Source: Methylobacillus flagellatus_A
Lineage (GTDB): Bacteria > Pseudomonadota > Gammaproteobacteria > Burkholderiales > Methylophilaceae
NCBI RefSeq assembly: GCF_031344055.1
Contig: NZ_JADBEN010000001.1
Direction: 5' to 3' (one strand)
Length of the DNA stretch: 64,000 nt
Made by a program: the position numbers and the translations under genes. The notes under the pieces are model-generated. The model was given only the letters and a program-made list of their open reading frames with translations, was not told the origin of the DNA and searched no databases. Below are positions 42,602-51,300 of the stretch, one piece after another (the first letter of the stretch is position 1; each line of letters begins with the position of its first letter).

Positions 42602-44199
42602 GCAGGTTCAGTTTTCTCAATGTGGATAACAAACGAACAGCCTTGCTCAGCGGCGGCATGTTCAATGGTGGCGCCATTAGCTTCGCATAGTTCGCGGGCG
42701 ATATAAAGCCCGAGGCCGGTGCCCGTGCTCTCTGTGGTGAAGAAGGGCTCGAACAGGTGTGCCTGGGCGCTTTCGGGAATCCCCTTGCCATCGTCATGCA
42801 CCTCGATCAGCCATTGCTGCGCTTCGCTGCGTAATGACAGCGTCAGGCTGCCATCATGTTGCCGGCTATGGCGCCAGCCGTTGCGGCACAGATTCCACAA
42901 TATCTGGTGCAGGTGGCGATGGTCGAACGTGATCGTGGGCTCCCAGACATCCGTGTCCAGTACGAAGCCCTGGGAAGGAATTTTCTCCACTTGGTAGAAC
43001 TGGTCGTGGAATTCGCGCAGGAAATCGGTCAGCCGGATTTCCTGCTGCTTGGTGCGGTCGCGGCGGTTCAGTTCCAGCACGTCCTTGATCATCTGCTCCA
43101 TGCGCTGCACATTGTCGCTGATGATTTGCAGCATGCGCTGGCTGGCGGGGTCGTGGGATTCGTCTTCCTGCAATAATTGCGTCGCATGGCTGATGGCGCT
43201 CAAGGGGTTGCGGATCTCGTGGGCGATGTTGGCGGTGAGGCGGCCTAGGGCGGCGAGCTTGAGTTGCTGCGCCTGGGTCTGCAATTGGCTCCAGTCTTGT
43301 ATGAAGATGACGGTGCCCTGCGCATAACTTTCCCCCACTGGCATGAGCTTGAGGCGCAGGTCGCGCTTGCTCAGGCTGAGTTTGATCAGGCCTTGCTGCC
43401 TGCCGTGATCCTGCTGGTGCCAGCGCTGCAATAAGGTTGTCAGCTCGGGGGCGTACTCTGCCAGTGGCTGGTTGTTGCGCGCATTGGCCTGGATTCCCAC
43501 AAGGAAATCGGCTTGCCGGTTGCGGTGACGCAGCGTGAGGGCCTGGTCCACCACAATGACGCCATCATCCATTTCCTGCGTGACCAGCTGGTTGACCTGG
43601 GCCAGATTTTCCAGGTCGATCCCGCGCTGTGACGCCAGCTGCGCGTGCAGGTTGGCCCGCTTGCTGAAGCTATGCGCGAGCCAGGCAGTCGCAAAGCAGC
43701 TAACGCTCAGCATGGCGGCATGCGAATAGTCGCCGAAATCCTCGTTCCAGATCAGCATCTGGTAGGACTGCTCGAGCAGCAGGCCTATGCTGGCAATCGC
43801 GGCATAGAATAGCGCGAGCCGCCCTTGGCTGATCAGGCTGGCGGCGGCAATGGTAATGATGAGCAGCAGTCCCAGCCCGCTTTTGATGCCGCCGCTGGCA
43901 TACATGAGCAGGATGATGAAACCGATATCCATGAGCGTCAGCAGGGAAAGCTGGACGCTGAAACTGGGTTTGCGCAGGACGTTCAGGCATAGCGCCAGGC
44001 AGCCGAAGCCCAGGTATGCCAGGGAGAAGCTGAGGTAGGCGGTCGGATTGTAGTTAAGCCAGATGCGCGCGTCCTGCAGCAGGAAATACGAGGCAAGGAA
44101 GACGATGCCAAGCAGAATGCGGTAAACCCCGAACAGGGCGAGCGGCTGCCAGAAGTCAGTGGCATGGATGCCGCCAGCTTTGGCAGGTTGCGCGGTCAT
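42598..44199 (-). CDS. pilS: Sensor histidine kinase PilS
   Basis: A 533-residue membrane kinase. Six membrane segments occupy about residues 20-175 (LALFGVYRILLGIVFLASYFL; LSLLTLMDIGFIILLMYASGG and others), followed by a PAS-like domain (about 200-300), HisKA with the phospho-His in TANIAHEIRNPLSAISHATQ, and HATPase_c with LWNLCRNGWRHS, DDGKGIPES and GTGLGLYIARELCEANG. This is the PilS architecture. Its stop overlaps pilR by 4 bp and its start overlaps the PP0621-type gene by 4 bp, so the three are translated as a coupled unit. Confidence 0.92.
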   Translation of the reverse strand: MTAQPAKAGGIHATDFWQPLALFGVYRILLGIVFLASYFLLQDARIWLNYNPTAYLSFSLAYLGFGCLALCLNVLRKPSFSVQLSLLTLMDIGFIILLMYASGGIKSGLGLLLIITIAAASLISQGRLALFYAAIASIGLLLEQSYQMLIWNEDFGDYSHAAMLSVSCFATAWLAHSFSKRANLHAQLASQRGIDLENLAQVNQLVTQEMDDGVIVVDQALTLRHRNRQADFLVGIQANARNNQPLAEYAPELTTLLQRWHQQDHGRQQGLIKLSLSKRDLRLKLMPVGESYAQGTVIFIQDWSQLQTQAQQLKLAALGRLTANIAHEIRNPLSAISHATQLLQEDESHDPASQRMLQIISDNVQRMEQMIKDVLELNRRDRTKQQEIRLTDFLREFHDQFYQVEKIPSQGFVLDTDVWEPTITFDHRHLHQILWNLCRNGWRHSRQHDGSLTLSLRSEAQQWLIEVHDDGKGIPESAQAHLFEPFFTTESTGTGLGLYIARELCEANGATIEHAAAEQGCSFVIHIEKTEPA

Positions 44200-44414
44200 G
44201 GCTGGTGTTGCTGGCGATGCGCATCCGAGCAGTAGTGCAGCTCTCCGCTCTTGACGCTTTCACTCCTCGGCAGGTGCACCTGGCAGTGGGCGCATTGCAC
44301 CATGTCTTCCGGGCGATTGCGCGAAGGCGGCGGCTGGTCCACGCTGTTGCGGTAGTGCTTGAGGATGGCGTAGATCAGCCAGAATATAACGGCGAGAAGC
44401 AGCAGTTTCAGCAT
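44196..44414 (-). CDS. PP0621-family small membrane protein
   Basis: A 72-residue protein with one N-terminal membrane span (LLLLAVIFWLIYAIL) and a C-terminal zinc-finger-like part with CAHC and a later Cys-His pair (LHYCSDAHRQQH). It is recognised by the MVQCAHCQVHLPRSES pattern of the PP0621 family, which regularly precedes pilS in Betaproteobacteria. The ATG at 44414 is chosen; the upstream frame to 44549 is not protein-like. Function is unknown; a role with PilS is plausible from the coupling. Confidence 0.85.
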   Translation of the reverse strand: MLKLLLLAVIFWLIYAILKHYRNSVDQPPPSRNRPEDMVQCAHCQVHLPRSESVKSGELHYCSDAHRQQHQP

Positions 44415-44483
44415 GATGCCCGGTAGGTGGGTGAAGGATGGAGTGATTGTAGCTAAAAGCAGCCCGGGTAACAAAATCAAACC

Positions 44484-44530
44484 TGTTATACTCAATGCAG
44501 ATGGCTTATCTGGCCCGCGTGCCGCGGCAC
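44484..44530 (+). promoter_or_regulatory. Extended -10 promoter and palindrome before the sigma factor gene
   Basis: TG-T-TATACT (44484-44492) makes an extended -10 element with no good -35. A perfect 12-nt palindrome GTGCCGCGGCAC (44519-44530) lies in the expected leader, 31 bp before the ATG, and could be an operator. Confidence 0.4.
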
Positions 44531-44561
44531 TAAATGCAATAAAAAGCATCCAAGCACTTCA

Positions 44562-45152
44562 ATGGCGAGCACACAGGAACTTTCAAATTTTCTAGCGCAA
44601 ATTGAGCGTCGGGCTTTCAAGCAGACGGCATATGCCGTGCGTGACGATCATGCCGCGATGGACATTGTGCAGGACGCCATGCTCAAGCTGGCGGAAAAGT
44701 ACGCTGCCAGGCCTGTGGAAGAATACCCCATGCTGTTCCAGCGCATCCTGCAGAACACCATGAAGGATTACTGGCGCCGGCAGAAGGTGCGGGGCATCTG
44801 GACGACCTTGCTTTCTTCGCTTGGCGTCAGCCAGCATGACGACGAAGAGCATGACCCGCTGGAAACCATGGCCTCCGATCATGATCACGGCAACCCCGAG
44901 CTGCAGTACGAGCAACAGGAAACGATCGCGATCATCGAAGCCGCGATAAAAAATCTGCCAACGCGTCAACGAGAAGCATTTATCATGCGTTACTGGGAAG
45001 ATATGGATGTTGCTGAAACGGCCGCAGCCATGGGATGCTCGGAAGGGAGCGTCAAGACACATTGTTCCCGGGCGGTCCATGCGTTGGCCGCCACGCTTGA
45101 AAAATACGGTTTTGCTAAGGAAGTGCTCGACAGGGCTGGGGGCGAGCGATGA
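44562..45152 (+). CDS. ECF-type RNA polymerase sigma factor
   Basis: A 196-residue sigma-70-family factor of the ECF group. Region 2 is seen at about residues 25-80 (HAAMDIVQDAMLKLAEKY; LQNTMKDYWRRQKVRG) and region 4 at about 130-180 (LPTRQREAFIMRYWEDMDVAETAAAMGCSEGSVKTHCSR in outline) with the helix-turn-helix. The linker between is acidic and His-containing (DDEEHDPLETMASDHDHG). It directs transcription of a specific regulon, unknown here. The stop overlaps the next gene by 4 bp (ATGA), and that gene encodes a membrane protein fit to be its anti-sigma factor (inference). Confidence 0.9.
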   Translation: MASTQELSNFLAQIERRAFKQTAYAVRDDHAAMDIVQDAMLKLAEKYAARPVEEYPMLFQRILQNTMKDYWRRQKVRGIWTTLLSSLGVSQHDDEEHDPLETMASDHDHGNPELQYEQQETIAIIEAAIKNLPTRQREAFIMRYWEDMDVAETAAAMGCSEGSVKTHCSRAVHALAATLEKYGFAKEVLDRAGGER

Positions 45153-45520
45153 ATCACGAACGACAGTTTGCAAAAGAAATCGTCCGGCGACTGGACGAAA
45201 CCACGGAAAATCTCGCGCCAGAGGTGGTGGAACGCCTCGTGGAGGCGCGGCGACAGGCAGTCCTGCGCATGGCGGCGGCCCATAGCCAGCAGCCGCAGGG
45301 CGGCGGACTCATGGCGCTGCTCGGCAGCTACTTCCTCCAGCATCAACGCAGCTTGTCTCTGGCGGCCCTGATCGCGGCCGTGTTGTTTACATTCGTTGTC
45401 ACCCAGCAATTGACTGGGCACGGCCATGGCGAACATGGCGATGCCTTCCTGTTGGCTTCTGAACTTCCCCCCGAGGCATATCTTGATCCAGGCTTTTATT
45501 CATGGTTAAAACAGCAATAG
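45149..45520 (+). CDS. DUF3619 single-span membrane protein (candidate anti-sigma)
   Basis: A 123-residue protein with a charged cytoplasmic N-terminal helix (about 1-60, RQFAKEIVRRLDETTENL), one membrane span (about 69-86, LSLAALIAAVLFTFVVTQ) and a short outer tail that begins with a histidine-rich HGHGEHGD (His 91, 93, 96) and ends in LPPEAYLDPGFYSWLK. DUF3619 has no known function. Topology and overlap with a sigma factor gene resemble anti-sigma factors; the His cluster just outside the membrane suggests metal sensing. Both are inferences. Confidence 0.8.
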   Translation: MNHERQFAKEIVRRLDETTENLAPEVVERLVEARRQAVLRMAAAHSQQPQGGGLMALLGSYFLQHQRSLSLAALIAAVLFTFVVTQQLTGHGHGEHGDAFLLASELPPEAYLDPGFYSWLKQQ

Positions 45521-45936
45521 CAGCCGGCCTGTTATTGCTTGCGATGACAGCAGTCGCTGAAACGGAATCACAGGAGCCCAGCTGGGCGCAACTGAACGAA
45601 AGTCAGCGTAAAGTGCTGGCGCCCCTGGCGCAGGAGTGGGATATTCTCAGGCCGTGGCAGCGCGAGAGAATGCTGGATATTGCGCGCGACTACCCCAAGA
45701 TGACGCCCGAGCAACAGCAGCGCGTGCAAAGGCGCTTGACGCACTGGAGCCGCATGACGCCCTACGAGCGTGAGAATGCGCGCAAGAAATACCAGGCATA
45801 CCAGAACCTGTCGCCCGAGAAAAAGGCGGCATTGCGCAAGAAGTGGGAAGAGTACCAGCGCTTGCCCGAGGCCAAACGCGAGGCATTGCGGCGCGAGAAC
45901 CCCGACATCGATACTGGCCTGGAAGACCTGGACTGA
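45502..45936 (+). CDS. DUF3106 secreted helical protein
   Basis: A 144-residue exported protein with a signal peptide (AIAAGLLLLAMTAVA) and a wholly helical, Arg/Lys/Glu-rich body made of short repeats (WSRMTPYERENARKKYQAY; NLSPEKKAALRKKWEEY; RLPEAKREALRRENP). The repeats recall the LTxxQ-type helical periplasmic sensors/chaperones (CpxP, ZraP, CnrX), though no direct identity is claimed. Its start overlaps the DUF3619 gene by 19 bp. As third gene of the unit it may be the periplasmic sensor of the sigma system (inference). Confidence 0.8.
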   Translation: MVKTAIAAGLLLLAMTAVAETESQEPSWAQLNESQRKVLAPLAQEWDILRPWQRERMLDIARDYPKMTPEQQQRVQRRLTHWSRMTPYERENARKKYQAYQNLSPEKKAALRKKWEEYQRLPEAKREALRRENPDIDTGLEDLD

Positions 45937-45979
45937 TTCGGGGCCTTTCCTGGGCGCGCTATGCTTGCAGGAGCTTAAA

Positions 45980-47050
45980 CTACCTGCGCTCCACCCAATA
46001 CAACATGAAAATGCCTGCCGCCATGAAAAGCAATGTGGGCATCACCGCGCTGAACAGCGGCGACCAGTCGTTGAGCAAGCCCAGGTGCACGAACACCCGA
46101 TTCAATACCTGGTAGACAATCCCCAGCATGATGCCGGCAAATATCTTGGTGCTGGCTGAGCTCGAGCGCTGCTGCAGGAAGCCGAAAGGCAGCGCGAGGA
46201 TCACCATGACCAGGCAGGCAAGCGGATAGATCATCTTGGACCAGAGCGCGATCTGGTGGCGCGAAGTCTTCTGTTTGTTGCTTGCCAGGTGGTTGATATA
46301 GAAGTACAGATTCCAGGCCGACATTTTTTCCGGCACGACCAGCAGCACGTTCAGCAGTTCCGGGCGGATCAGGGATTGCCAGGTGGCTTCCTGGAACACG
46401 TTGGTGCGGATTTTCTGTTCTTCAAAATGGGTTTGCGTCACCTGGTGCAGGTTCCAGCTCTTGCCGTCAAAACTGCCGTCCTGCGCATTGCTGATGGTGC
46501 GCAGGCGGAATTCGTTGTCGAACTCGTAAATGTGGATATTCATCAATGAGGCGTCCGGCATGACGTTCTGCACATTGACGAAACTGTTGCCATCCTTGAC
46601 CCACAGCCCTGAACGGAAATCCTGTGCTACCACGGAATCCGTGGCTTGGATGCGGATGCGTTGCGCGGCCTTTTCGCTCAATGGCGCAATCAGTTCGCCC
46701 ACCAGGAAGGTAATCACGGCAAACACCAATCCCACGCGCAGCAGCGAGAATGCGATCTTGCGTATGGAAATGCCGCTCACGCGCAGGATGATGAGCTCCG
46801 AGTAGCGCGAGAATTGGCCCAGCGCGTACATGGTGCCGACCAGCACCGCAACCGGCACCACCTCGTAGACATGCCCAGGCGCGCTGAGCAATACATATAG
46901 CATTACCTTGCTGATGCCGTAACTGCCCTTGCCCAGGCTTTCCAATTCCTGGATCAGGTCGAAGAAGGAAAACATCGCCAGCAACGCCAGCATGATGAGC
47001 ATGATGCTGGAAATGATTTCCTGGGACAGGTAGCGGTTGAGTAATTTCAT
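45980..47050 (-). CDS. lptG: LPS export ABC transporter permease LptG
   Basis: A 356-residue YjgP/YjgQ-family permease that with LptF and LptB2 lifts lipopolysaccharide out of the inner membrane. It has six membrane helices, three at each end, around a periplasmic jelly-roll domain. Marks: MKLLNRYLSQEIISSIMLIML at the start, LGQFSRYSELIILRVSGIS (coupling helix) and late LVMVILALPFGFLQQRSSS. It lies 6 bp after lptF. The other Lpt genes are not in the window. Confidence 0.93.
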   Translation of the reverse strand: MKLLNRYLSQEIISSIMLIMLALLAMFSFFDLIQELESLGKGSYGISKVMLYVLLSAPGHVYEVVPVAVLVGTMYALGQFSRYSELIILRVSGISIRKIAFSLLRVGLVFAVITFLVGELIAPLSEKAAQRIRIQATDSVVAQDFRSGLWVKDGNSFVNVQNVMPDASLMNIHIYEFDNEFRLRTISNAQDGSFDGKSWNLHQVTQTHFEEQKIRTNVFQEATWQSLIRPELLNVLLVVPEKMSAWNLYFYINHLASNKQKTSRHQIALWSKMIYPLACLVMVILALPFGFLQQRSSSASTKIFAGIMLGIVYQVLNRVFVHLGLLNDWSPLFSAVMPTLLFMAAGIFMLYWVERR

Positions 47051-47056
47051 CGCAGG

Positions 47057-48142
47057 CTATTTACGCCACAAGCGCGGCAGGAAGGGTAACTGGAACAAAC
47101 GACGGTAGAACATCCAGAATGCCAGCAGCAGGAAGACCGCATGCACTGGCCACAAGCCGACCAGCGGGGAAATCTTGCCTTGCGCAAGCCAAGCCTGCAT
47201 GATGCTGAGCAGGTTGTTGTACACGATATAGATCAGCAGCGCCATCATCAGGTTGGCGGAGCGGCCGGAGCGCGGATCGACAAAGCTCAGCGGGATTGCC
47301 AGCAGGATCAGCACGAATGCCGAGATCGGGATGGCAAGGCGCCACTGCAGCTCCGCGTTGCTATCCGGGCTGTGTTCGTTGAAAAGTTCCAGGCTGTTCC
47401 GTGCTTGCGTGTTGGGCGGTTGCTGCTGCACCTCTGCCGGTTCTATGCGGATGGCATAGCGCTCGAACTCGGTGATCGAATATTCCGCGGTATTGGGCGT
47501 GCCTTCATAGCGGCGGCCATTCTGCATGACCAGGAAGTTGTCGTCGTTCTCGGCCGTTTCACGGTGGCCGCGCGCGGCCACGATGATGCCGAGCTTCTGG
47601 TGCTGCATGGATTGCACGAAGATGTTCTTGACGATATTGCCCAGCTCATCGAAGCTTTCCACGAAGAACACTCGGTCAGCCTGGCGGGATTCCTTGAAAA
47701 CGCCAGGGCTGATGGATGAAAGCTCGTCGCGGCTTTTCAGCTGGTCGCGGAATTCAGTGCCCTTGTTGGTGGCCCAGGGCGTGACGAACAGGCTGAGGAA
47801 GGCGATGACGATGATGATCGGCAAGCCGAACGTCAGCACTGGGCGTATCCAGCTGGAGAGCCCTTGGCCGGCACTGAACCAGACCACCATCTCACTGTCG
47901 CGGTGCCAGCGCGAAAGCGTCAGCAATACGGCGAGGAACAATGTGAGCGAGAGCATCATGGGCAAAAACTTCAGCATGCTGAATCCCAGCAGCGTGTTGA
48001 TGGCGTCGCTGGCAAGGCTGCCCTTGGCGGCAATGCCGATGTAGTATGCTACGCGCTGGGCGATGACAATGCCGAACAGCACCAGGAAGCCGCCGATGGC
48101 AGTGGTGACTAGCTCTTGCAGTAGTGAGCGTTTGAAGAGCAT
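47057..48142 (-). CDS. lptF: LPS export ABC transporter permease LptF
   Basis: A 361-residue partner of LptG with the same six-helix plus jelly-roll layout. Marks: the opening FKRSLLQELVTTAIGGFLVLFGI, coupling helix LTLSRWHRDSEMVVWFSAGQGL, and late AFVLILLAIPLSFVDPRSGRS. It diverges from pepA across 96 bp, the arrangement also found in E. coli and most Proteobacteria, so the gap should contain both promoters. Confidence 0.94.
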   Translation of the reverse strand: MLFKRSLLQELVTTAIGGFLVLFGIVIAQRVAYYIGIAAKGSLASDAINTLLGFSMLKFLPMMLSLTLFLAVLLTLSRWHRDSEMVVWFSAGQGLSSWIRPVLTFGLPIIIVIAFLSLFVTPWATNKGTEFRDQLKSRDELSSISPGVFKESRQADRVFFVESFDELGNIVKNIFVQSMQHQKLGIIVAARGHRETAENDDNFLVMQNGRRYEGTPNTAEYSITEFERYAIRIEPAEVQQQPPNTQARNSLELFNEHSPDSNAELQWRLAIPISAFVLILLAIPLSFVDPRSGRSANLMMALLIYIVYNNLLSIMQAWLAQGKISPLVGLWPVHAVFLLLAFWMFYRRLFQLPFLPRLWRK

Positions 48143-48238
48143 GTTAGAAAAGCAGGTAGTTCAAATTCCGCAATTGAGGTTGATTTACCGCGAAAACGCG
48201 GGATAATTCAGAAGGCTTTAATCTTTAAGGATCAAGGA

Positions 48239-49729
48239 ATGGAATTTAGCATAAAAAGCGGAGCTCCGGAAAAACAGCGTAAAGATTGCGTCGTGGTCGG
48301 CGTGTTTGAAGCGCGTAAGTTTTCCGACGCCGCCGCGGCGCTCGACCGCGCATCCGACGGCTATCTCGGCAATATCCTGCGCACGGGCGACATCGATGGC
48401 AAGCCCGGATCCACCCTGCTTCTGCATTCCGTTCCTGGCGTTGCTGCCGGGCGAGTGTTGCTGGTTGGCCTGGGCAAGGAGCGCGAGCTCAACGAACGCA
48501 GCTACCGCCAGGCACTGCGCGCCGCCGTCAAGGCACTAGGCAGTCTGGATGCCGCGGATGCGGCAACATTCCTGGCCGAAGTGCCCGTGAAGAAACGTGA
48601 TGTCGCCTGGCGCGTTGCCCAAGTGGTGGAGGTGGCTGCAGACAGTACTTACCGTTTCGACCGTTTCAAGACCAAAACAGCCAATGGCAAGAAAGGCATA
48701 GCCAAGCTGCAAGTGCACGTTGCCCAGCGCAGCGATGTGGCGGCGGGCGAAGCAGGCCTCAGGCAGGGCAAGGCGCTCGCTGCCGGCGTGAGTTTCGCCA
48801 AGGATCTCGGCAATCTGGCGCCGAACTATTGCACCCCGACTTACCTGGCTGAGCAGGCCAAGGCATTGAGCAAGAGCCATGGATTGCAAGTGGAAGTGCT
48901 GGAGAAGGCGGATATTGAAAAACTGGGCATGGGGTCGTTCCTGGGCGTAACCCAGGGCAGCGTGCAGCCGCCCAAGCTGATCGTGCTGCAGCACAAGAAA
49001 GGCAAGAAGAGCCAGAAGCCGGTAGTGCTGGTGGGCAAGGGCATCACCTTCGATACGGGCGGCATCTCGCTCAAGCCCGGTGCCGACATGGACGAGATGA
49101 AGTACGACATGTGCGGCGCGGCCAGCGTGCTGGGCACATTCAAGGCCATTGCCGAGCTGGATTTGCCGCTGAACGTGGTGGGCATCATCCCGACGTGCGA
49201 AAATATGCCGGACGGCAATGCGACCCGGCCGGGCGACGTGCTGACCAGCATGTCCGGCCAGACCATAGAGGTATTGAATACGGATGCAGAAGGCCGCCTG
49301 ATCCTCTGCGATGCGCTGACTTATGCGGAACGTTTCGAGCCGCAGGCCGTCGTGGATGTGGCGACCCTGACAGGGGCCTGCGTGATCGCGCTTGGGCATC
49401 ACGCCAGCGGCTTGTTCAGCAACAAGGACAGCCTGGCCGAAGAGCTGCTGGAAGCGGGCAATGAAGCGCAAGACCGGGCATGGCGTCTGCCGCTCTGGGA
49501 TGACTACCAGCCGCAGCTCGACAGCAACTTTGCCGATATGGCGAATATCGGCGGCAGGGCAGGCGGCAGCATCACCGCGGCATGCTTCCTCTCGCGTTTT
49601 GCCAAGAAATATGACTGGGCCCACCTCGATATCGCGGGGACTGCCTGGAAGTCCGGCAAGGAAAAAGGCGCGACCGGACGCCCAGTGCCGTTGCTGACCG
49701 AGTTCCTCAAGCAGCGTGCCGGGCAGTAA
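48239..49729 (+). CDS. pepA: Leucyl aminopeptidase PepA
   Basis: A 496-residue M17 zinc aminopeptidase that trims N-terminal residues from peptides and, in E. coli, also assists Xer recombination at plasmid cer sites. The N-terminal macro-like domain covers about residues 1-165. The catalytic domain has GKGITFDTGGISLKPGADMDEMKYD in part (metal Lys and Asp) and the signature NTDAEGRLILCDAL. AAGGA precedes ATG 48239. It is followed 6 bp later by holC. Confidence 0.96.
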   Translation: MEFSIKSGAPEKQRKDCVVVGVFEARKFSDAAAALDRASDGYLGNILRTGDIDGKPGSTLLLHSVPGVAAGRVLLVGLGKERELNERSYRQALRAAVKALGSLDAADAATFLAEVPVKKRDVAWRVAQVVEVAADSTYRFDRFKTKTANGKKGIAKLQVHVAQRSDVAAGEAGLRQGKALAAGVSFAKDLGNLAPNYCTPTYLAEQAKALSKSHGLQVEVLEKADIEKLGMGSFLGVTQGSVQPPKLIVLQHKKGKKSQKPVVLVGKGITFDTGGISLKPGADMDEMKYDMCGAASVLGTFKAIAELDLPLNVVGIIPTCENMPDGNATRPGDVLTSMSGQTIEVLNTDAEGRLILCDALTYAERFEPQAVVDVATLTGACVIALGHHASGLFSNKDSLAEELLEAGNEAQDRAWRLPLWDDYQPQLDSNFADMANIGGRAGGSITAACFLSRFAKKYDWAHLDIAGTAWKSGKEKGATGRPVPLLTEFLKQRAGQ

Positions 49730-49735
49730 AGACGC

Positions 49736-50164
49736 ATGACCAGGGTGGATTTCTTTTTCAACGTGCCGAACAAGGCCTTCCATGTGGCCAATCTCAGCAG
49801 CCGTGCCGCGCAACGCGGGCGGCGGCTGATGGTGTTGACTTCTACCCAGCAGGCGGCGGAGCAATTGGGCACGTTTTTATGGAGCAACCCGCCGATCGGC
49901 TTCCTGCCGCACTGCCATGCAACCCATCCCCGCGCGGCCGAAACGCCGGTTATCATAGACTGGCGCCACGAGCCATTGCCGCATGACGATATCCTCATCA
50001 ACCTGGATAGCCAGTATCCGCCGTTCTTCAGCAGGTTCAGGCGCTTGATCGAGATCGTGGGGCTGGAGGAGGATGACCGTGCCGCGGCGCGCGAACGTTA
50101 CCGCTTCTACCGGGATCGTGGATATGAAATCAGGACATTCGATGCCAGCGGCGCAGCTTTATGA
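49736..50164 (+). CDS. holC: DNA polymerase III chi subunit
   Basis: A 142-residue protein that connects the clamp loader to single-strand binding protein. Family pattern: opening VDFFFNVPNKAFHVANLSSRAAQRGRRLMV in part, LWSNPPIGFLPHC (SSB-tail pocket) and YRFYRDRGYEIRTFDASG at the C-terminus. The pepA-holC order is the standard one; valS, usual next gene, is replaced here by an unknown acidic protein. Confidence 0.92.
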   Translation: MTRVDFFFNVPNKAFHVANLSSRAAQRGRRLMVLTSTQQAAEQLGTFLWSNPPIGFLPHCHATHPRAAETPVIIDWRHEPLPHDDILINLDSQYPPFFSRFRRLIEIVGLEEDDRAAARERYRFYRDRGYEIRTFDASGAAL

Positions 50165-50179
50165 TGAAAAGAGGGGCTC

Positions 50180-50734
50180 ATGAGCGACCAACCTCAAGAT
50201 GAACTGGCGCTGGTACTGCGCCGCATCAACTCGCTGAGCAGTCCGGCTGTTCAGTCATCCGACCAGTCAGTCGCGGATGATGCTCCTGTGTTGACGGACG
50301 TCTACGAAGGGGCAGGCGCCTTCAGCATGGTCGAGATCGAGCAACTGCTGGCCCCATATTATGCCGATGATGATCATGCCGAACCGGCAACTCAGGAAAC
50401 GCCTGAGTCGCTATCACCAGCGCCGCCAGAGGCAGTTACGCCCCAGGCATCGGGCATCAAGTTCTTGCCAGCGGATGTGGATGAAGAAGTGGATCTACCT
50501 GAAGAAGGAGAGCTATTTACTCCGCAAGAGTTCGATCACCCGCAATTGCTCCTGGCGCGCCAGGAGCTTGCCGAGGCAGTGCTTGCGGACATGCAGCCCA
50601 TGATCGCCCAAGTCATTCAGGATGTCTTGGCGAGGGAAATGCAGGCATTGGTCCCCAAACTCGGCGCCGAGGTTGAGGGCGCATTGGCCGTAACCTTGCG
50701 GGAGCGTGTGATCGAGGCGCTTAAAAAGGATTAG
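50180..50734 (+). CDS. Acidic protein of unknown function downstream of holC
   Basis: A 184-residue soluble, very acidic protein without signal peptide or membrane span. Residues 1-115 look disordered (rich in Glu, Asp, Pro, Ala, Gln; EPATQETPESLSPAPPE), while the last ~70 form amphipathic helices (LARQELAEAVLADMQPMIAQV and LGAEVEGALAVTLRERVIEAL). It begins 15 bp after holC with a GAGGGG site, so it is probably co-translated with the clamp-loader subunit. I do not recognise the family. An adaptor or scaffold tail binding a replication partner is only a guess from context. Confidence 0.75.
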   Translation: MSDQPQDELALVLRRINSLSSPAVQSSDQSVADDAPVLTDVYEGAGAFSMVEIEQLLAPYYADDDHAEPATQETPESLSPAPPEAVTPQASGIKFLPADVDEEVDLPEEGELFTPQEFDHPQLLLARQELAEAVLADMQPMIAQVIQDVLAREMQALVPKLGAEVEGALAVTLRERVIEALKKD

Positions 50735-50746
50735 TGTAAACGGGCC

Positions 50747-51118
50747 TTAACCCAGCAAGGCCTTGTATTCAGCCGCGCTCAGCAGGCCTGCAGGTTCGTT
50801 CGCCGGCTGGAATGAAAAAATCCAGGCGTCGTAGGGCTTGTCGTTGATGTCTTCCGGCGTGCTTTGCAGCGCTTCATTGATGGCGACGACAGTGCCGTTG
50901 AGGGGCGCATGCAGGTCCGAACCGGTCTTGACCGATTCCACCAGTCCGCAAGGCTGGCCTGCGGAAATGCTGCTGCCAGGCTTGGGGGCTTCGACGTAGA
51001 CGATATCGCCCAGCAAGTCCTGGGCATAGTCGGTAATGCCGGCCAGCCAATGACCGTCTTCATGCTGCCGTACCCACAGGTGTTCGGCGGTATATTGCAG
51101 GTTCTCGGGAATTTTCAT
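50747..51118 (-). CDS. gcvH: Glycine cleavage system H protein
   Basis: A 123-residue lipoyl carrier protein that shuttles the methylamine intermediate of glycine cleavage. The lipoylated lysine is in ESVKTGSDLHAPLNG (about residue 61); the ends YTAEHLWVRQHEDG and ALLG are typical. It stands alone: gcvT and gcvP are not in the window, and no glycine riboswitch was found in the leader. It converges with the preceding gene and diverges from pbpG. Confidence 0.96.
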   Translation of the reverse strand: MKIPENLQYTAEHLWVRQHEDGHWLAGITDYAQDLLGDIVYVEAPKPGSSISAGQPCGLVESVKTGSDLHAPLNGTVVAINEALQSTPEDINDKPYDAWIFSFQPANEPAGLLSAAEYKALLG

Positions 51119-51211
51119 GAAAAAAGCTCAGGAGAAATAATGTCGGCATATTTTCGCACAAAGCGTTCAAGCCGGCGTATAAGGTGATTTTTTTATCTTT
51201 CCCTATTAAGA

Positions 51212-51225
51212 AAGTTTATAAACTT
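51212..51225. promoter_or_regulatory. Palindrome in the gcvH-pbpG divergent region
   Basis: AAGTTTATAAACTT is a perfect 14-nt palindrome within an AT-rich 180-bp stretch between two divergent genes. It could be an operator; no regulator can be named. Confidence 0.35.
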
Positions 51226-51300
51226 CCGTTGCTATGTAAATGACAAATCAAACTTTTTTGGATATTATTCTTCTCGACCATTGAACGGGGTGGGCGCGAC

